Assembly: GCA_017399405.1 (NCBI GenBank)
Contig: JAFQCT010000012.1
Span: forward strand, 124,001 to 188,000
Source of the DNA: Clostridia bacterium
GTDB taxonomy: Bacteria > Bacillota > Clostridia > Oscillospirales > Acutalibacteraceae
Length of the DNA: 64,000 nt
Direction of reading: 5' to 3'
Part shown: one piece after another, positions 49,988-59,725 of the stretch
How positions within the stretch are numbered: position 1 is the stretch's first letter
Layout of the letters: each line of letters starts with the position of its first letter
Translations under genes and position numbers: made by a program
The notes under the pieces: model-generated
Database searches by the model: none
What the model was told of the DNA's origin: nothing
Seen by the model: the letters and a program-made list of their open reading frames with translations, nothing else

Positions 49988-52900
49988 TTACTCTGTTCTT
50001 GTAGCACAAGAGTTGATACCGCCAACTTTATTTTGGTCAAGTGCAGTCATACTTGTTCCATTATTTGCATAGAACTGTACTTCTTCGCTCCATTTACCGT
50101 CCATATACTCGTCACAAGCACCTAATGGATTACGAGCCCAACAAACAACTGTGCGTTCACCGTTATCGTATTCCTCGTTATTGTTAGCATCTTCATAACC
50201 TGTAGCAACCCAGATACCATTAAGGTTGTTAATCTGAACGATATTGTAGTTTTCGTTATTAGAAATCTTAACTGCACGCCAGTGATAATAAGCGTTGTCA
50301 TCTGCTTGATTGCCACTACCATTAGTATCAACCCAGTAACGAACATTTACCCAAGAACCGCCACGACCGTTGCTTGTATAAGCTCTTGCAATCTCGCCGC
50401 CACCATTCCATTGACCGCTTGAACAATAGTCAGCAGGGTCCTTATCACTTTGGTCACCAACTGCAACCCACAAGTCATTATCATAAGCAATATCATTGAT
50501 TGTTTCAAGAGTTGAAATAAATCCAATTGAACCCCAAAGACCTGTTTCCTGTGAAGTTTTATCTGCGAAATACTTGAAAGTATTAGGAATTGAACCTGAA
50601 CCAAGTGAATACGATGTACCTGTTGTACTTGTTGTATTAAATGTTGCAGAACCAAGTGTATCCTTCCACTGTGAACTATCAAGTGCAAAGGTTTTTCCGT
50701 TTACATTATCAACCCACTTGTATGATTGGAATTCTGCATCGACAGAACGGTCATTCCAAGCTTCTGATGAATGTGAACCCTGTGTAGTTGTTGTATTAAC
50801 CCACCAACTAAGCACAGTACCATTTTCAGTACCCCACATAGCTTCAGGATAACCATTCCAAGTTACGCCCCAAGCAACACAATTAACCTTTGTATTTGCC
50901 ATTGGATGTGAACGAAGATATTCATAGTTTGTTGATGTATCCGTACCATCAGTAGCAGTGCCACCACCAATTGACCTGTACTGAATATGGCGGTTATTCT
51001 GCCAATACTCTGCACCATAAAGGTTACCGATATGGCTACCTTTTGATGGCTCCTGAGTATATTCACCATGCTTACCATAAGAACTACCTATTGAAGTTCT
51101 TGAGTTAAGGTAATAGAACTGATGGAAAACATTGGATTCTGTTGCAAGCTTGTAACCATCTTTATCGGTTGCAAGATATTCGTAAGTTTCGCCGTTAGCA
51201 GAGTTCTGTGTATCTATATTGTAGTCACCTGCACGAAGGAATACAATACCATTGTTCATAACTGAACCAACATCAACAGTTGTATTACTACCACTATCTG
51301 AATAACTTACAGTACCACCAAGAACATAACCTACCATAAGAGAAACAGGAATATCTTTTTCACCACTTGGAATAACTGTACTTGCACTATCAAGGAAAGT
51401 AATAGTTTCACGACGATTATTCCAATAATAAATATAGTGACCGTCGCTCTTATTATTTGTAAGGTCATAAACTATATCATCAGTCGGGTTAGCGGCAACC
51501 GCTATTGCATAAGGGTGTGAAAGATATGAAATTGTAATATCAACAATATCGCCATTGGTAACATTTTGCTGAATACCATCGCGATGGTTAATCAGAACAT
51601 CAGGCGTTGCAATTGTGTAGCCTGTTGACTCAAAGTTCTGGAAGTAAGACTCAATTTTATCACGCTGTGTGTTATAGGTTTCAGCATCATAGAACTTACC
51701 TGTAATAGCATACTGCAAGTTTTCATACGGATAGAAAACAACATTGTTGTACCATCTTACTGTGGTACCACCAATACCCCAGAGACCGCCTTCTTTTTTG
51801 TTTTCACCATCATAATATGCAAGCTCACCGTTTTTATTTGGGTCAATATATAATGCGTCTCCACTTGTATAATATGGTGTAACGCCAAGTGTCATTCGCC
51901 AATATGCAACCTTTTCTGCATTATCATAAAGTGTCAAACGATTGGTTGCTTTTTTAAGATAAACATTACCAACCGGATTGAAGTTTGTTGTTACCTCACT
52001 GTGAGCGTAAGTACCTTCCCAAGTGTCAGGATATCTATAAGAACCTGTTGAACCTGTTTTTGATGCAAACAAGTCCATCATAGCAGGAATATAACCGCAA
52101 TAAAGAGTATAACTCGATTGTGGATAGTTAAGGTTTGTTACAGCGTTTTCAGCCTGAGTATCGCCATTACCAGTAGCAGTGAAGTAATAACTACCGTCAT
52201 TCTTAACATCAGTCTTGTTTGGTGTATTAATACGGATAGCGTCAACAGAAGTAAGTGTAATAGGGTATGAATCGGGGTTTACCGTTGATTTATCAATACC
52301 CATAAAATCAAAATATGAATTATCATTTGTTTCAAGCCAACCATGAGCAGTATTATTAATAGTATTGATTCTCATCGCCTTATAACTAGTACCATTTATT
52401 GTTATTGAACCGGGATTATCAAAATCTTCAGTCTGTTTAATATTCTGCACTTGTGTATAAGTCGCCGTGGGAACACTATCTGGGTTTCCCTCTCTTATTT
52501 TATAGAAATAAATTGCACCGTCAGCACCATAGAACTCACCATCATCTGCTCTTGTAACCGAGACAACTGTCAAGCTTCTTAAAAGAGCAGTATTCAAGTT
52601 AACCAAGCTACCAACAAGGTTATATTCTTTTGATGACACATTAAAGCCTGATTGTGTAGTTGATGCAGTTCGCTGTGAAATAAACTTAAACGATGTATCT
52701 GTGCTATACACCGGGCTACTGTTTGTTGCACCATTTTTATCAGTTGCATAAATGTGAGCCTGTGCACCATTGTCATTAACCTGAACAAAGTCATAGTCAG
52801 TATAATATGTATAGTCACCACCCCAGTAGTAGTTACCGGTTGTGTTGTTACGCCAGAAACGACGCACCTGGCCATTGTCACCACACATTACATAATAACC

Positions 52901-53902
52901 ATACTTGTTGCTCGCGTTATCAACATTATAACCGTCACCACTGTCAGCAGGTACCCACTCAACATCATTCATAGCTGAAGTAAGGGTAACTGTCTGACTA
53001 TTGTGAGCATCTGTTGATTTCATTTCACGACGAATAATTGCAAGTTCATCCTTATTTGTATCAGCGTCTGTACCGTCAATTATTTCACCGCGAGAAACAT
53101 AATAATAATATTTACCGTCATCGTCAGCTTCACCTACCATAATCATAGAAGGTGCGTCAACTTCAACCTGAAGTATGTGCTGACCGTTTTTATAATTGAT
53201 TAAAAGTGGTGATGTTTCAAAGGAAACTTTACCGCCACCATAAATTGTAAACTCTACCATTGATGATGCAAGTTTTCTTACTGTATAGTCTGTTCCATTT
53301 GAAAGACTTGTTCCGCCATTAAGACCGCAAGACAACTTGAAATCTGTTGCAAATGAAGCACTTGCGAAATTAATACCGCCACTACCGTAAACAATAATTT
53401 TTGCTTCAATAAAGTCGTCAGTAAGTGATTTAGGATAACAAACAAGACCTGAAGATGAGCCTTGAGCCTTGATTGTTGTATAACCATTTGCAAGATTTGT
53501 AGGGTCTGATACAAGAAAATCACCTTTAACAGAGTCAGTATCCTCACCTACTGCAATTGTAACTGCACCATTCAGTGTTGTTGAAACAGTTGAACCATTT
53601 GAATTTGTACGGGTAAGTGTTGCTGAAGAAGGTGTTGTAAGCTGAAGGGCAATTTCAGTAACATTTGCACTGTAATTACCGCCTTTGCCTGCATTAAAAT
53701 TACCAATAACAGTCTGCAAAATACCCGACTGATTCTGAACATCCTTAATTTCTGTACCGGCAACTGTAATCGCCTTGAAATATGTTAAAAATAAAGGGGT
53801 AAAACAGAAAATAATCAATGACAAAATTGCCATAGCAGTAAGAACTTCAACCAAAGTCATACCGCGTTTATTACCGAAATAACTTTTAAGTATGTTCTTC
53901 AT
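49988..53902 (-). CDS. Giant prepilin-like protein, 1304 residues
   Basis: Class III leader MKNILKSYFGNKRG, then MTLVEVLTAMAILSLIIFCF with Glu5, so it should be processed by PilD and enter the pilus. Over 1,270 extracellular residues follow, rich in Asn, Thr, Gly, Tyr and Trp. Near the C-terminus (about residue 1140 on) WVAVGDQS and WVATGYED, each followed by a Trp/Gly-rich segment, resemble beta-propeller or BNR-like repeats. This is many times the size of a normal pilin (~150 residues) and suggests a tip adhesin. Encoded between two other prepilin-like genes in the pil operon. The binding target cannot be read from the sequence. Confidence 0.85.
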   Translation of the reverse strand: MKNILKSYFGNKRGMTLVEVLTAMAILSLIIFCFTPLFLTYFKAITVAGTEIKDVQNQSGILQTVIGNFNAGKGGNYSANVTEIALQLTTPSSATLTRTNSNGSTVSTTLNGAVTIAVGEDTDSVKGDFLVSDPTNLANGYTTIKAQGSSSGLVCYPKSLTDDFIEAKIIVYGSGGINFASASFATDFKLSCGLNGGTSLSNGTDYTVRKLASSMVEFTIYGGGKVSFETSPLLINYKNGQHILQVEVDAPSMIMVGEADDDGKYYYYVSRGEIIDGTDADTNKDELAIIRREMKSTDAHNSQTVTLTSAMNDVEWVPADSGDGYNVDNASNKYGYYVMCGDNGQVRRFWRNNTTGNYYWGGDYTYYTDYDFVQVNDNGAQAHIYATDKNGATNSSPVYSTDTSFKFISQRTASTTQSGFNVSSKEYNLVGSLVNLNTALLRSLTVVSVTRADDGEFYGADGAIYFYKIREGNPDSVPTATYTQVQNIKQTEDFDNPGSITINGTSYKAMRINTINNTAHGWLETNDNSYFDFMGIDKSTVNPDSYPITLTSVDAIRINTPNKTDVKNDGSYYFTATGNGDTQAENAVTNLNYPQSSYTLYCGYIPAMMDLFASKTGSTGSYRYPDTWEGTYAHSEVTTNFNPVGNVYLKKATNRLTLYDNAEKVAYWRMTLGVTPYYTSGDALYIDPNKNGELAYYDGENKKEGGLWGIGGTTVRWYNNVVFYPYENLQYAITGKFYDAETYNTQRDKIESYFQNFESTGYTIATPDVLINHRDGIQQNVTNGDIVDITISYLSHPYAIAVAANPTDDIVYDLTNNKSDGHYIYYWNNRRETITFLDSASTVIPSGEKDIPVSLMVGYVLGGTVSYSDSGSNTTVDVGSVMNNGIVFLRAGDYNIDTQNSANGETYEYLATDKDGYKLATESNVFHQFYYLNSRTSIGSSYGKHGEYTQEPSKGSHIGNLYGAEYWQNNRHIQYRSIGGGTATDGTDTSTNYEYLRSHPMANTKVNCVAWGVTWNGYPEAMWGTENGTVLSWWVNTTTTQGSHSSEAWNDRSVDAEFQSYKWVDNVNGKTFALDSSQWKDTLGSATFNTTSTTGTSYSLGSGSIPNTFKYFADKTSQETGLWGSIGFISTLETINDIAYDNDLWVAVGDQSDKDPADYCSSGQWNGGGEIARAYTSNGRGGSWVNVRYWVDTNGSGNQADDNAYYHWRAVKISNNENYNIVQINNLNGIWVATGYEDANNNEEYDNGERTVVCWARNPLGACDEYMDGKWSEEVQFYANNGTSMTALDQNKVGGINSCATRTE

Positions 53903-53920
53903 AATATTTGCCCCTTTCTT

Positions 53921-55669
53921 TTAATCTGCTAAAACTGAAACTGTTGGTTTGCCCCAGTTAATTTTGAAACTGCTTGTTGGTGTTGGTTGCTGAATATATT
54001 CAATCAACTCTCTTTCGCCAACCTTATATGTAAGTGCTTTACCGTCAATAGAAACACTTGATGCACCTAAATTAACATCAAGTTTTCTGATTGGTCTCTG
54101 AATAATATTACCTGAAGAATCTGTTTGGAAATATGACGGTTCACCCGGGCTTTGTGTATCTGCAGGGTCACCGTAATAAAGGTCACGAATTTGTGTCATT
54201 TTCTTTTTGGCAGAATCGCCTAACTTAAATCCCTGTTCCTCTGCAATTACTGCATCAAGGAAATATTTAAGAAGGTCTATACCTCTTGTAGTAACTTCTT
54301 CACTACTATCAACATCTGTGTTAGTTGCTTCGTAAACGCCATTGAATAGACATACATCACCGGCACTGAATACTCGATATGTTTCTGTACTTGCACCCTG
54401 TGAGTAAATCTTCAAGTTAACATTACCGTTAAAGAAAATTCGGCTACCATTAGTAAGCGTTTTGCCATTTTGGTCAGTAACGCCACCCTGACTGCAACTA
54501 AGATACTCTGCCCACTCGCCACCTGATGCAAGACCATTACCAATCATAACTGTACCTAACCTGAAACGATTACCGAGTGTAGCAATCAAAGTGGTTGTAT
54601 TTGAGAAAAATCCACTTGTATTTACATGATAAACACTCATTGTAATATCGCCATCAACAACAATATCACTACCATAAAGACCTATAGTTGCATATTTACC
54701 TTTTGTTGGCTCAACATAAAGGCCTGTATCTTCAAGAATAAGTGAACCTGATGTTGAGAATATGTAGAAGTTATTTTTACCATCATTAATTTTGATTTCG
54801 CCGACTTTTTCTGAAGGACGAGCCAAAATCAAGTCTCCGCCACCAATCATTTCATAAACAGTAATATTTTCCTGAGCAGGAATAATACCTGTTGCTTTCA
54901 TAATATTAAAAGCAAGTTTCAAAAGGCCATTTTTAAGTCTCTGCCACCATCTACCTGTTTTTGTGTTAAATTGTGCCTCGTCATAAGAAACTGTTTTTGT
55001 ATCAGAATTGTCAAAATCATTTACATTTGTTGAAAGATAACCGTCTGCACCATAACAAGTTTCTGAACTTACAGTTTGTGTGGGATACATATATCCGCTT
55101 GAAACCCTTGAAACTTCAGAACCGCTGTTATTAAAGCAAACCGCAGTACTTCTGAATTCAATAACAGGTTTAAGAACCTCTGTTTCAACACCGTTATCAT
55201 TTACAATAGTTTCTTGTTCACCACCTGCAATTTCAATAGAAAAATAACCTATTGCGTTGTCTGATGCACTTGTTGTGAACTTAAGTCCTTCCCACATTGT
55301 GCCTTCGTTTTCATTATCGCCGTCATATACAAGATAAATTTTATTACTTGTAATCTTCTCATCACTATCTTCAATAACTGAAACAAACTTATCAACATCA
55401 TTAAAACCAACAAGTCCGTTTGCAAAGCTATCATTATTATCAAAGCTACTTGTTGTTTTTGTTGTAGCATTCTGATATGCAAAAGCACCCGCTTCAACAC
55501 CTGCACGGGCAAGATAGTATGCTTGTTTCTGAGCGTTCATATATTTAACTGTTCTTAAAGACTGGCTCGCATAAGTGCCAAGTGCCGCTGCAAGAACAGT
55601 TAAAATCATCATGATAATCAAAACCATAGGCAAAGCCATACCCTGATTATTTTTAAGGTATTTTTTCAT
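53921..55669 (-). CDS. PilX-like pilus assembly protein
   Basis: 582 residues. Starts MKKYLKNNQGMALPMVLIIMMILTVLAAALG, a PilX_N-type leader with Met/Ala at the cleavage region and no Glu5, then QKQAYYLARAGVEAGAFAY, typical of PilX/GspK-like minor pilins. The long remainder is extracellular and of unknown fold. GspK-like pseudopilins lacking Glu5 usually sit at the very tip. RBS AAGGAG, 18 bases upstream of the giant prepilin gene. Confidence 0.82.
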   Translation of the reverse strand: MKKYLKNNQGMALPMVLIIMMILTVLAAALGTYASQSLRTVKYMNAQKQAYYLARAGVEAGAFAYQNATTKTTSSFDNNDSFANGLVGFNDVDKFVSVIEDSDEKITSNKIYLVYDGDNENEGTMWEGLKFTTSASDNAIGYFSIEIAGGEQETIVNDNGVETEVLKPVIEFRSTAVCFNNSGSEVSRVSSGYMYPTQTVSSETCYGADGYLSTNVNDFDNSDTKTVSYDEAQFNTKTGRWWQRLKNGLLKLAFNIMKATGIIPAQENITVYEMIGGGDLILARPSEKVGEIKINDGKNNFYIFSTSGSLILEDTGLYVEPTKGKYATIGLYGSDIVVDGDITMSVYHVNTSGFFSNTTTLIATLGNRFRLGTVMIGNGLASGGEWAEYLSCSQGGVTDQNGKTLTNGSRIFFNGNVNLKIYSQGASTETYRVFSAGDVCLFNGVYEATNTDVDSSEEVTTRGIDLLKYFLDAVIAEEQGFKLGDSAKKKMTQIRDLYYGDPADTQSPGEPSYFQTDSSGNIIQRPIRKLDVNLGASSVSIDGKALTYKVGERELIEYIQQPTPTSSFKINWGKPTVSVLAD

Positions 55670-55711
55670 AATGACACGCTCCTTTCAAAAGATTTTAATA
55701 AATTGTAAAAA

Positions 55712-57397
55712 TTAAACGATAACACGTAAAACTTCTTCAAGAGAAGTATTACCTTCCATCATTTTATAAAGGCCTTCGTCTTTAAGAGTCTTCATTTCCT
55801 GTGAAACTGCTAATGCTTTAACCTCTGCAACTGTTGCACGGTCAAGAATAAGGCGTTTCATTTCTTCTGTAACTGTAAGGAATTCGAATACAGCTTCTCG
55901 TCCCTTATAACCAGTATTGTTACATGTAAGACATCCCTTTGCCTTGTAAAGTTTATAGCTTGGTTGATTGTAGCCATAATCTTCAAGGTCAGAAACTATA
56001 TTTTTAAGTTCTGCATGAGAAATCTCATATTCTTCTTTACATTTTGGACAAAGTTTTCTTACAAGACGCTGTGCAAGAACACCAACAAGAGATGATGCAG
56101 TAAGGAATGGCTCAACGCCCATTTCGTCAAGACGAGTAACCGCACCAGATGCGTCATTTGTATGAAGTGTTGAAAGAACCATATGTCCTGTAAGAGCAGC
56201 TTCAACAGCAATTTTTGCAGTTTCACTGTCTCGGATTTCACCGACCATGACAATATCAGGGTCAGAACGGAGAACTGAACGAAGAGCTGCCGCGAAAGTC
56301 ATACCTGCACGATTATTCATCTGTACCTGGTTAATACCTGACATTCTACGCTCAACAGGGTCTTCAAGTGTAATAACATTCTTTTCAAGTGTACTGATTT
56401 CAGCCAATGTAGCATAAAGAGTTGTTGATTTACCACTACCTGTAGGTCCTGTAACAAGAACAAAACCATAAGGCATATGAATAGCGTGGTTAAATCTGTC
56501 AAACTGACGAGGACTGAACTTAATATCTTTAAGTGTAACAATGTTTGTATTACTTCTTTCAAGCAAACGCATTACGACTTTTTCACCGTAAACTGTTGGC
56601 ATTGAAGCAATACGAACGTCCATTGTTTTATCTTCAAATTTAACTGTTGCACGACCGTCTTGAGGAATACGGCGTTCAGCAATATCCATACCACCAATAA
56701 CCTTGATTCTGGAAATAACTGCCGCATACATTTTAATAGGGTTCTGCATAATTTCCTGCAAAACGCCGTCAATTCTGAAACGAACACGCATATATTTTTC
56801 AAGTGCCTCAATATGAATATCAGATGCACCTGCTTTAATAGCATTGTTAATAATTTGATTTACAAGTTGAACGGCAGGTTTATCATCAATATCAAGGTTT
56901 TCAGATTCAACAACATCATCTTCAGCCTCTTCATCGTAATTGTCAACACCGCTATTCATATTTGCAAAGTTTTCAATAGCTGCCTGAAGTTCCATATCAG
57001 CTGCTACTACAGGGCAAATTTCATAACCTGTAAGCATACGGAGATAGTCTACAGTAAGAATATCGTTAGGATTCTTCATTGCAACATAAACAATACCATC
57101 TTCCTCATAAATAGGAAGGATATTGTTTTTTACAGCAAGTTCAGGAGTAATAAGGTTTGCAACTGCAATATTTACGCCAACTTCATCAATTGAAATGAAC
57201 TTGTGACCTGTTTTGCTTGCAAGCATTCGTGCAACATCTTCTTCAGTACAATAACCTAACTGTGTAAGGATTGTACCGATAAGTTGTTTGCTTGTCTTCT
57301 GTATTTCAAGAGCTTCTTCTAACTGCTCTGTTGTAATAATTCCGGCATCAATAAGTCTTGCACAAATGCTACCGGGAATAATAATATTATCTGACAT
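55712..57397 (-). CDS. pilB: Type IV pilus extension ATPase
   Basis: 561-residue hexameric cytosolic motor that powers pilus assembly. N-terminal GspE N-domain (GYCTEEDVARMLASKTGH), then the RecA-like core: Walker A TGPTGSGKST, Asp box, Walker B SDPDIVMVGEIRD, His box, and a CPKC...CLTC zinc-type pair before GREAVFEFL. RBS-like AGGT before the ATG at 57397. Confidence 0.95.
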   Translation of the reverse strand: MSDNIIIPGSICARLIDAGIITTEQLEEALEIQKTSKQLIGTILTQLGYCTEEDVARMLASKTGHKFISIDEVGVNIAVANLITPELAVKNNILPIYEEDGIVYVAMKNPNDILTVDYLRMLTGYEICPVVAADMELQAAIENFANMNSGVDNYDEEAEDDVVESENLDIDDKPAVQLVNQIINNAIKAGASDIHIEALEKYMRVRFRIDGVLQEIMQNPIKMYAAVISRIKVIGGMDIAERRIPQDGRATVKFEDKTMDVRIASMPTVYGEKVVMRLLERSNTNIVTLKDIKFSPRQFDRFNHAIHMPYGFVLVTGPTGSGKSTTLYATLAEISTLEKNVITLEDPVERRMSGINQVQMNNRAGMTFAAALRSVLRSDPDIVMVGEIRDSETAKIAVEAALTGHMVLSTLHTNDASGAVTRLDEMGVEPFLTASSLVGVLAQRLVRKLCPKCKEEYEISHAELKNIVSDLEDYGYNQPSYKLYKAKGCLTCNNTGYKGREAVFEFLTVTEEMKRLILDRATVAEVKALAVSQEMKTLKDEGLYKMMEGNTSLEEVLRVIV

Positions 57398-57427
57398 AGA
57401 AATACCTATCTTTCGTGTTCAAAATCT

Positions 57428-57979
57428 TTATTTTGTGAAGTTTACGATTACCATTGAAGCTGCAACAGTACCATCTTCCTGTTTTGCCATAGCAATAGTG
57501 TCAATTCGTGCAATTTCTTGCTGTGAAACAATTTCAACTGCCATTCTTCTAACATCTACTTCTTCACCAACAACTGCAATTGTTGTTTTTGCTTCACAAA
57601 CAAGACCGTTAGCTACCATATCGCCAACTGAAATGTCAACAACTTTAAGATTGTACTTTTTGCACATTTCATCAAGCTCAACATAATAGTCAACTACATT
57701 ATATGTGCCATTATCAGCTATAATTTTGTCGTATTCAGCCTGTTGTGCTTCATAATATTTTGAATCAGCTCTTAATTTTTCAAGACTTGCAACAAAAATC
57801 TTGTTTTCATCATATTTTGTGATACTTGAACCAATAGTCTCTTTCAACTGAGTAACTTCTGATATTGTAAAATATGATGCAACACCTAATACTGCAACGA
57901 GAAACACCATAGCTATAACAACAAGAGCAACTGTACTTACTTTATCCTTAAGGCCGGAAAGATTAATTTTTGTATTCAT
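57428..57979 (-). CDS. pilO: PilO-like inner-membrane pilus assembly protein
   Basis: 183 residues: cytosolic N-terminus, one membrane helix (VALVVIAMVFLVAVLGVASYF, about 17-37), a coiled coil, then an extracytoplasmic ferredoxin-like domain. Position after PilN and general layout support the name; primary sequence similarity in this family is low. Alignment-complex partner of PilN and PilM. Confidence 0.8.
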   Translation of the reverse strand: MNTKINLSGLKDKVSTVALVVIAMVFLVAVLGVASYFTISEVTQLKETIGSSITKYDENKIFVASLEKLRADSKYYEAQQAEYDKIIADNGTYNVVDYYVELDEMCKKYNLKVVDISVGDMVANGLVCEAKTTIAVVGEEVDVRRMAVEIVSQQEIARIDTIAMAKQEDGTVAASMVIVNFTK

Positions 57980-57992
57980 TTATTTTTCCTCC

Positions 57993-58715
57993 TTATTCTT
58001 CTGTAGTTGCTTCTGTTGATGAAGTGTCAGCAGGAGCTGTTGTTGTGGTTGTAGTAGTGGTTGTTGTAGTTGTTGTTGTAGTGGTTGTAGTTACAAGAGC
58101 GCCTGACTCATCAAGAACAATGCTACCACCTGTTGAAAGGTAAATACGGAATGTATATGTCTGATTACCTTGAGCATCTGTTGTAACAGATGGCATATTG
58201 TTAATAACCTTAACCTCAGTCACAACATCCTTAAAATCTTCACCATTTTTGAAAATTTCTTCTAAATCACGAAGTTGTGATACTGCATCGCCCACATTCT
58301 GTGCAGCAGGAAGACTGCCTTCAATCATACAAATAGGGTTTGTTGACCATTCCTGAACTGTTACAACTGTATATTCAGCATATTCAGGACGATTTGTCTG
58401 CACCAAAGACAAGAATTTAACTGCACTTGGTGACTTTGGTAAAATCTGGTCAACTCTCTGTTGAGATGTAACAAGGTTATCGTAAATAGCTTTATATTGT
58501 TCAAGCTCTGAAACTTCAGCAGCAACCATACCATTACTCTTTTGAATATCTTTAAGCTGAGCTTTAAGAATGAACAACCTTACAGCGAAACCACTGTACA
58601 TAATAAGCATACAAATCAAAACGACTAACGCAACTTTGATAATTAAATCTTTTTTCTTTTTACCTTCCAGCAACTTTCTGTAACTTGCTGGTAACAAACT
58701 TACCTTAAACACCAT
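57993..58715 (-). CDS. pilN: PilN-like protein with C-terminal poly-threonine tail
   Basis: 240 residues. Begins MVFKVSLLPASYRKL, the conserved PilN N-terminus that binds PilM, followed by a membrane helix, coiled coil and extracytoplasmic domain. After residue ~205 it ends in a run of about 18 threonines and then APADTSSTEATTEE. The DNA is a degenerate ACN repeat, so the tract is kept by selection or slippage. The ATG overlaps the pilM stop (TAATG) behind GGAGGG. Confidence 0.85.
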   Translation of the reverse strand: MVFKVSLLPASYRKLLEGKKKKDLIIKVALVVLICMLIMYSGFAVRLFILKAQLKDIQKSNGMVAAEVSELEQYKAIYDNLVTSQQRVDQILPKSPSAVKFLSLVQTNRPEYAEYTVVTVQEWSTNPICMIEGSLPAAQNVGDAVSQLRDLEEIFKNGEDFKDVVTEVKVINNMPSVTTDAQGNQTYTFRIYLSTGGSIVLDESGALVTTTTTTTTTTTTTTTTTTAPADTSSTEATTEE

Positions 58716-59686
58716 TATCCCTCCAAACTTGAAATTGCAATTCCTATACAACTTGCATATTCACCTAACGGTGTAACTGACTCTGCCTGTAAGTTTGGAT
58801 AAAACTGTGGCACTTCCATAGGAATATATATATTTGATGCTACTGCAGGAGCAATTTTTTCTGTTGCTGATGAGTTCATAATGAAATAAAGTTTTTCAAT
58901 AGGCTTTGGATTCTGCATTGAGTAATAACTGATTGTTGATGAAGTTTCAGATGAAAGGAAGTTTGCAACTGTTTCAACATCTTCATCTGTATATGAGCCA
59001 TCTCTTGAACCCTTGAACACATTTGTAACCGCATTCTGATTTCTTTCAGTGATTGTTATTGAACGAACCATTGCGATTTCGTTGCCTTCAACAACAATAA
59101 AGTTAAGCACATCATCGGTAAGATTAACTACACCGTATCTTGCCCCGCCACTGATTTCATTAAGACCACGACAGTATGCAAGTAATGAAGAATCAATCTC
59201 CTGTACCTGTAATTTTGATGCAGTAAACAAGTTAATATAACCTTCAAGCATCTGTTTTCTTGCTGCAATAAGCATTACATTTACCTGTGGAGTATCATCT
59301 TCGCCAACAGTTTCACCTGCAACAACAAAGTCAACCTCCATTTCCTGAATAGGAATAGGAATGAACTCCTGTGCCTGTAAAAGAATCATATTGCGAAGCT
59401 TATCGTTGTCAACCTTCGGGAAGGTAGCATAACGCATAAGCACATTTTCATTATTTACACCGATTGCAACATCAGTTGTCTGGAAATTACCTTGGGCAAT
59501 AAGCAGTGTAATTGCATCATTGAATTTATCAGAATCTCTGATAAATGCTTCACCAACAACACCTTCTTCTAAAGGGATGTAGCCCATAGCAAGAATTTTA
59601 TAATTGCCGTTTTCTTTAGCAATTTCAACTGCTCTTATCTCATTGGCTGTAATTTCACAACCAATAACGCTTTTAAGTTTAGCCAT
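58715..59686 (-). CDS. pilM: Type IV pilus assembly protein PilM
   Basis: 323-residue actin-like cytosolic ATPase-fold protein that binds the PilN N-terminus. KSVIGCEITANEIRAVEI near the start is the PilM phosphate-1-type segment, and the pattern VMLIAARKQMLEGYINLF fits. I use the ATG at 59686, ten bases after AGGAG; the earlier ATG at 59695 is one base from the RBS. Confidence 0.88.
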   Translation of the reverse strand: MAKLKSVIGCEITANEIRAVEIAKENGNYKILAMGYIPLEEGVVGEAFIRDSDKFNDAITLLIAQGNFQTTDVAIGVNNENVLMRYATFPKVDNDKLRNMILLQAQEFIPIPIQEMEVDFVVAGETVGEDDTPQVNVMLIAARKQMLEGYINLFTASKLQVQEIDSSLLAYCRGLNEISGGARYGVVNLTDDVLNFIVVEGNEIAMVRSITITERNQNAVTNVFKGSRDGSYTDEDVETVANFLSSETSSTISYYSMQNPKPIEKLYFIMNSSATEKIAPAVASNIYIPMEVPQFYPNLQAESVTPLGEYASCIGIAISSLEG

Positions 59687-59725
59687 ATATATCATTCTCC
59701 TGTCAATATAAGGATTTTTTCTTTT

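Noticed and set aside
58020-58100. Assembly or frameshift artefact at the poly-Thr tract of pilN
   Set aside because: The codons vary among ACA, ACT and ACC-type triplets and the frame ends in a natural acidic tail before a stop, so a simple repeat-induced error is unlikely.
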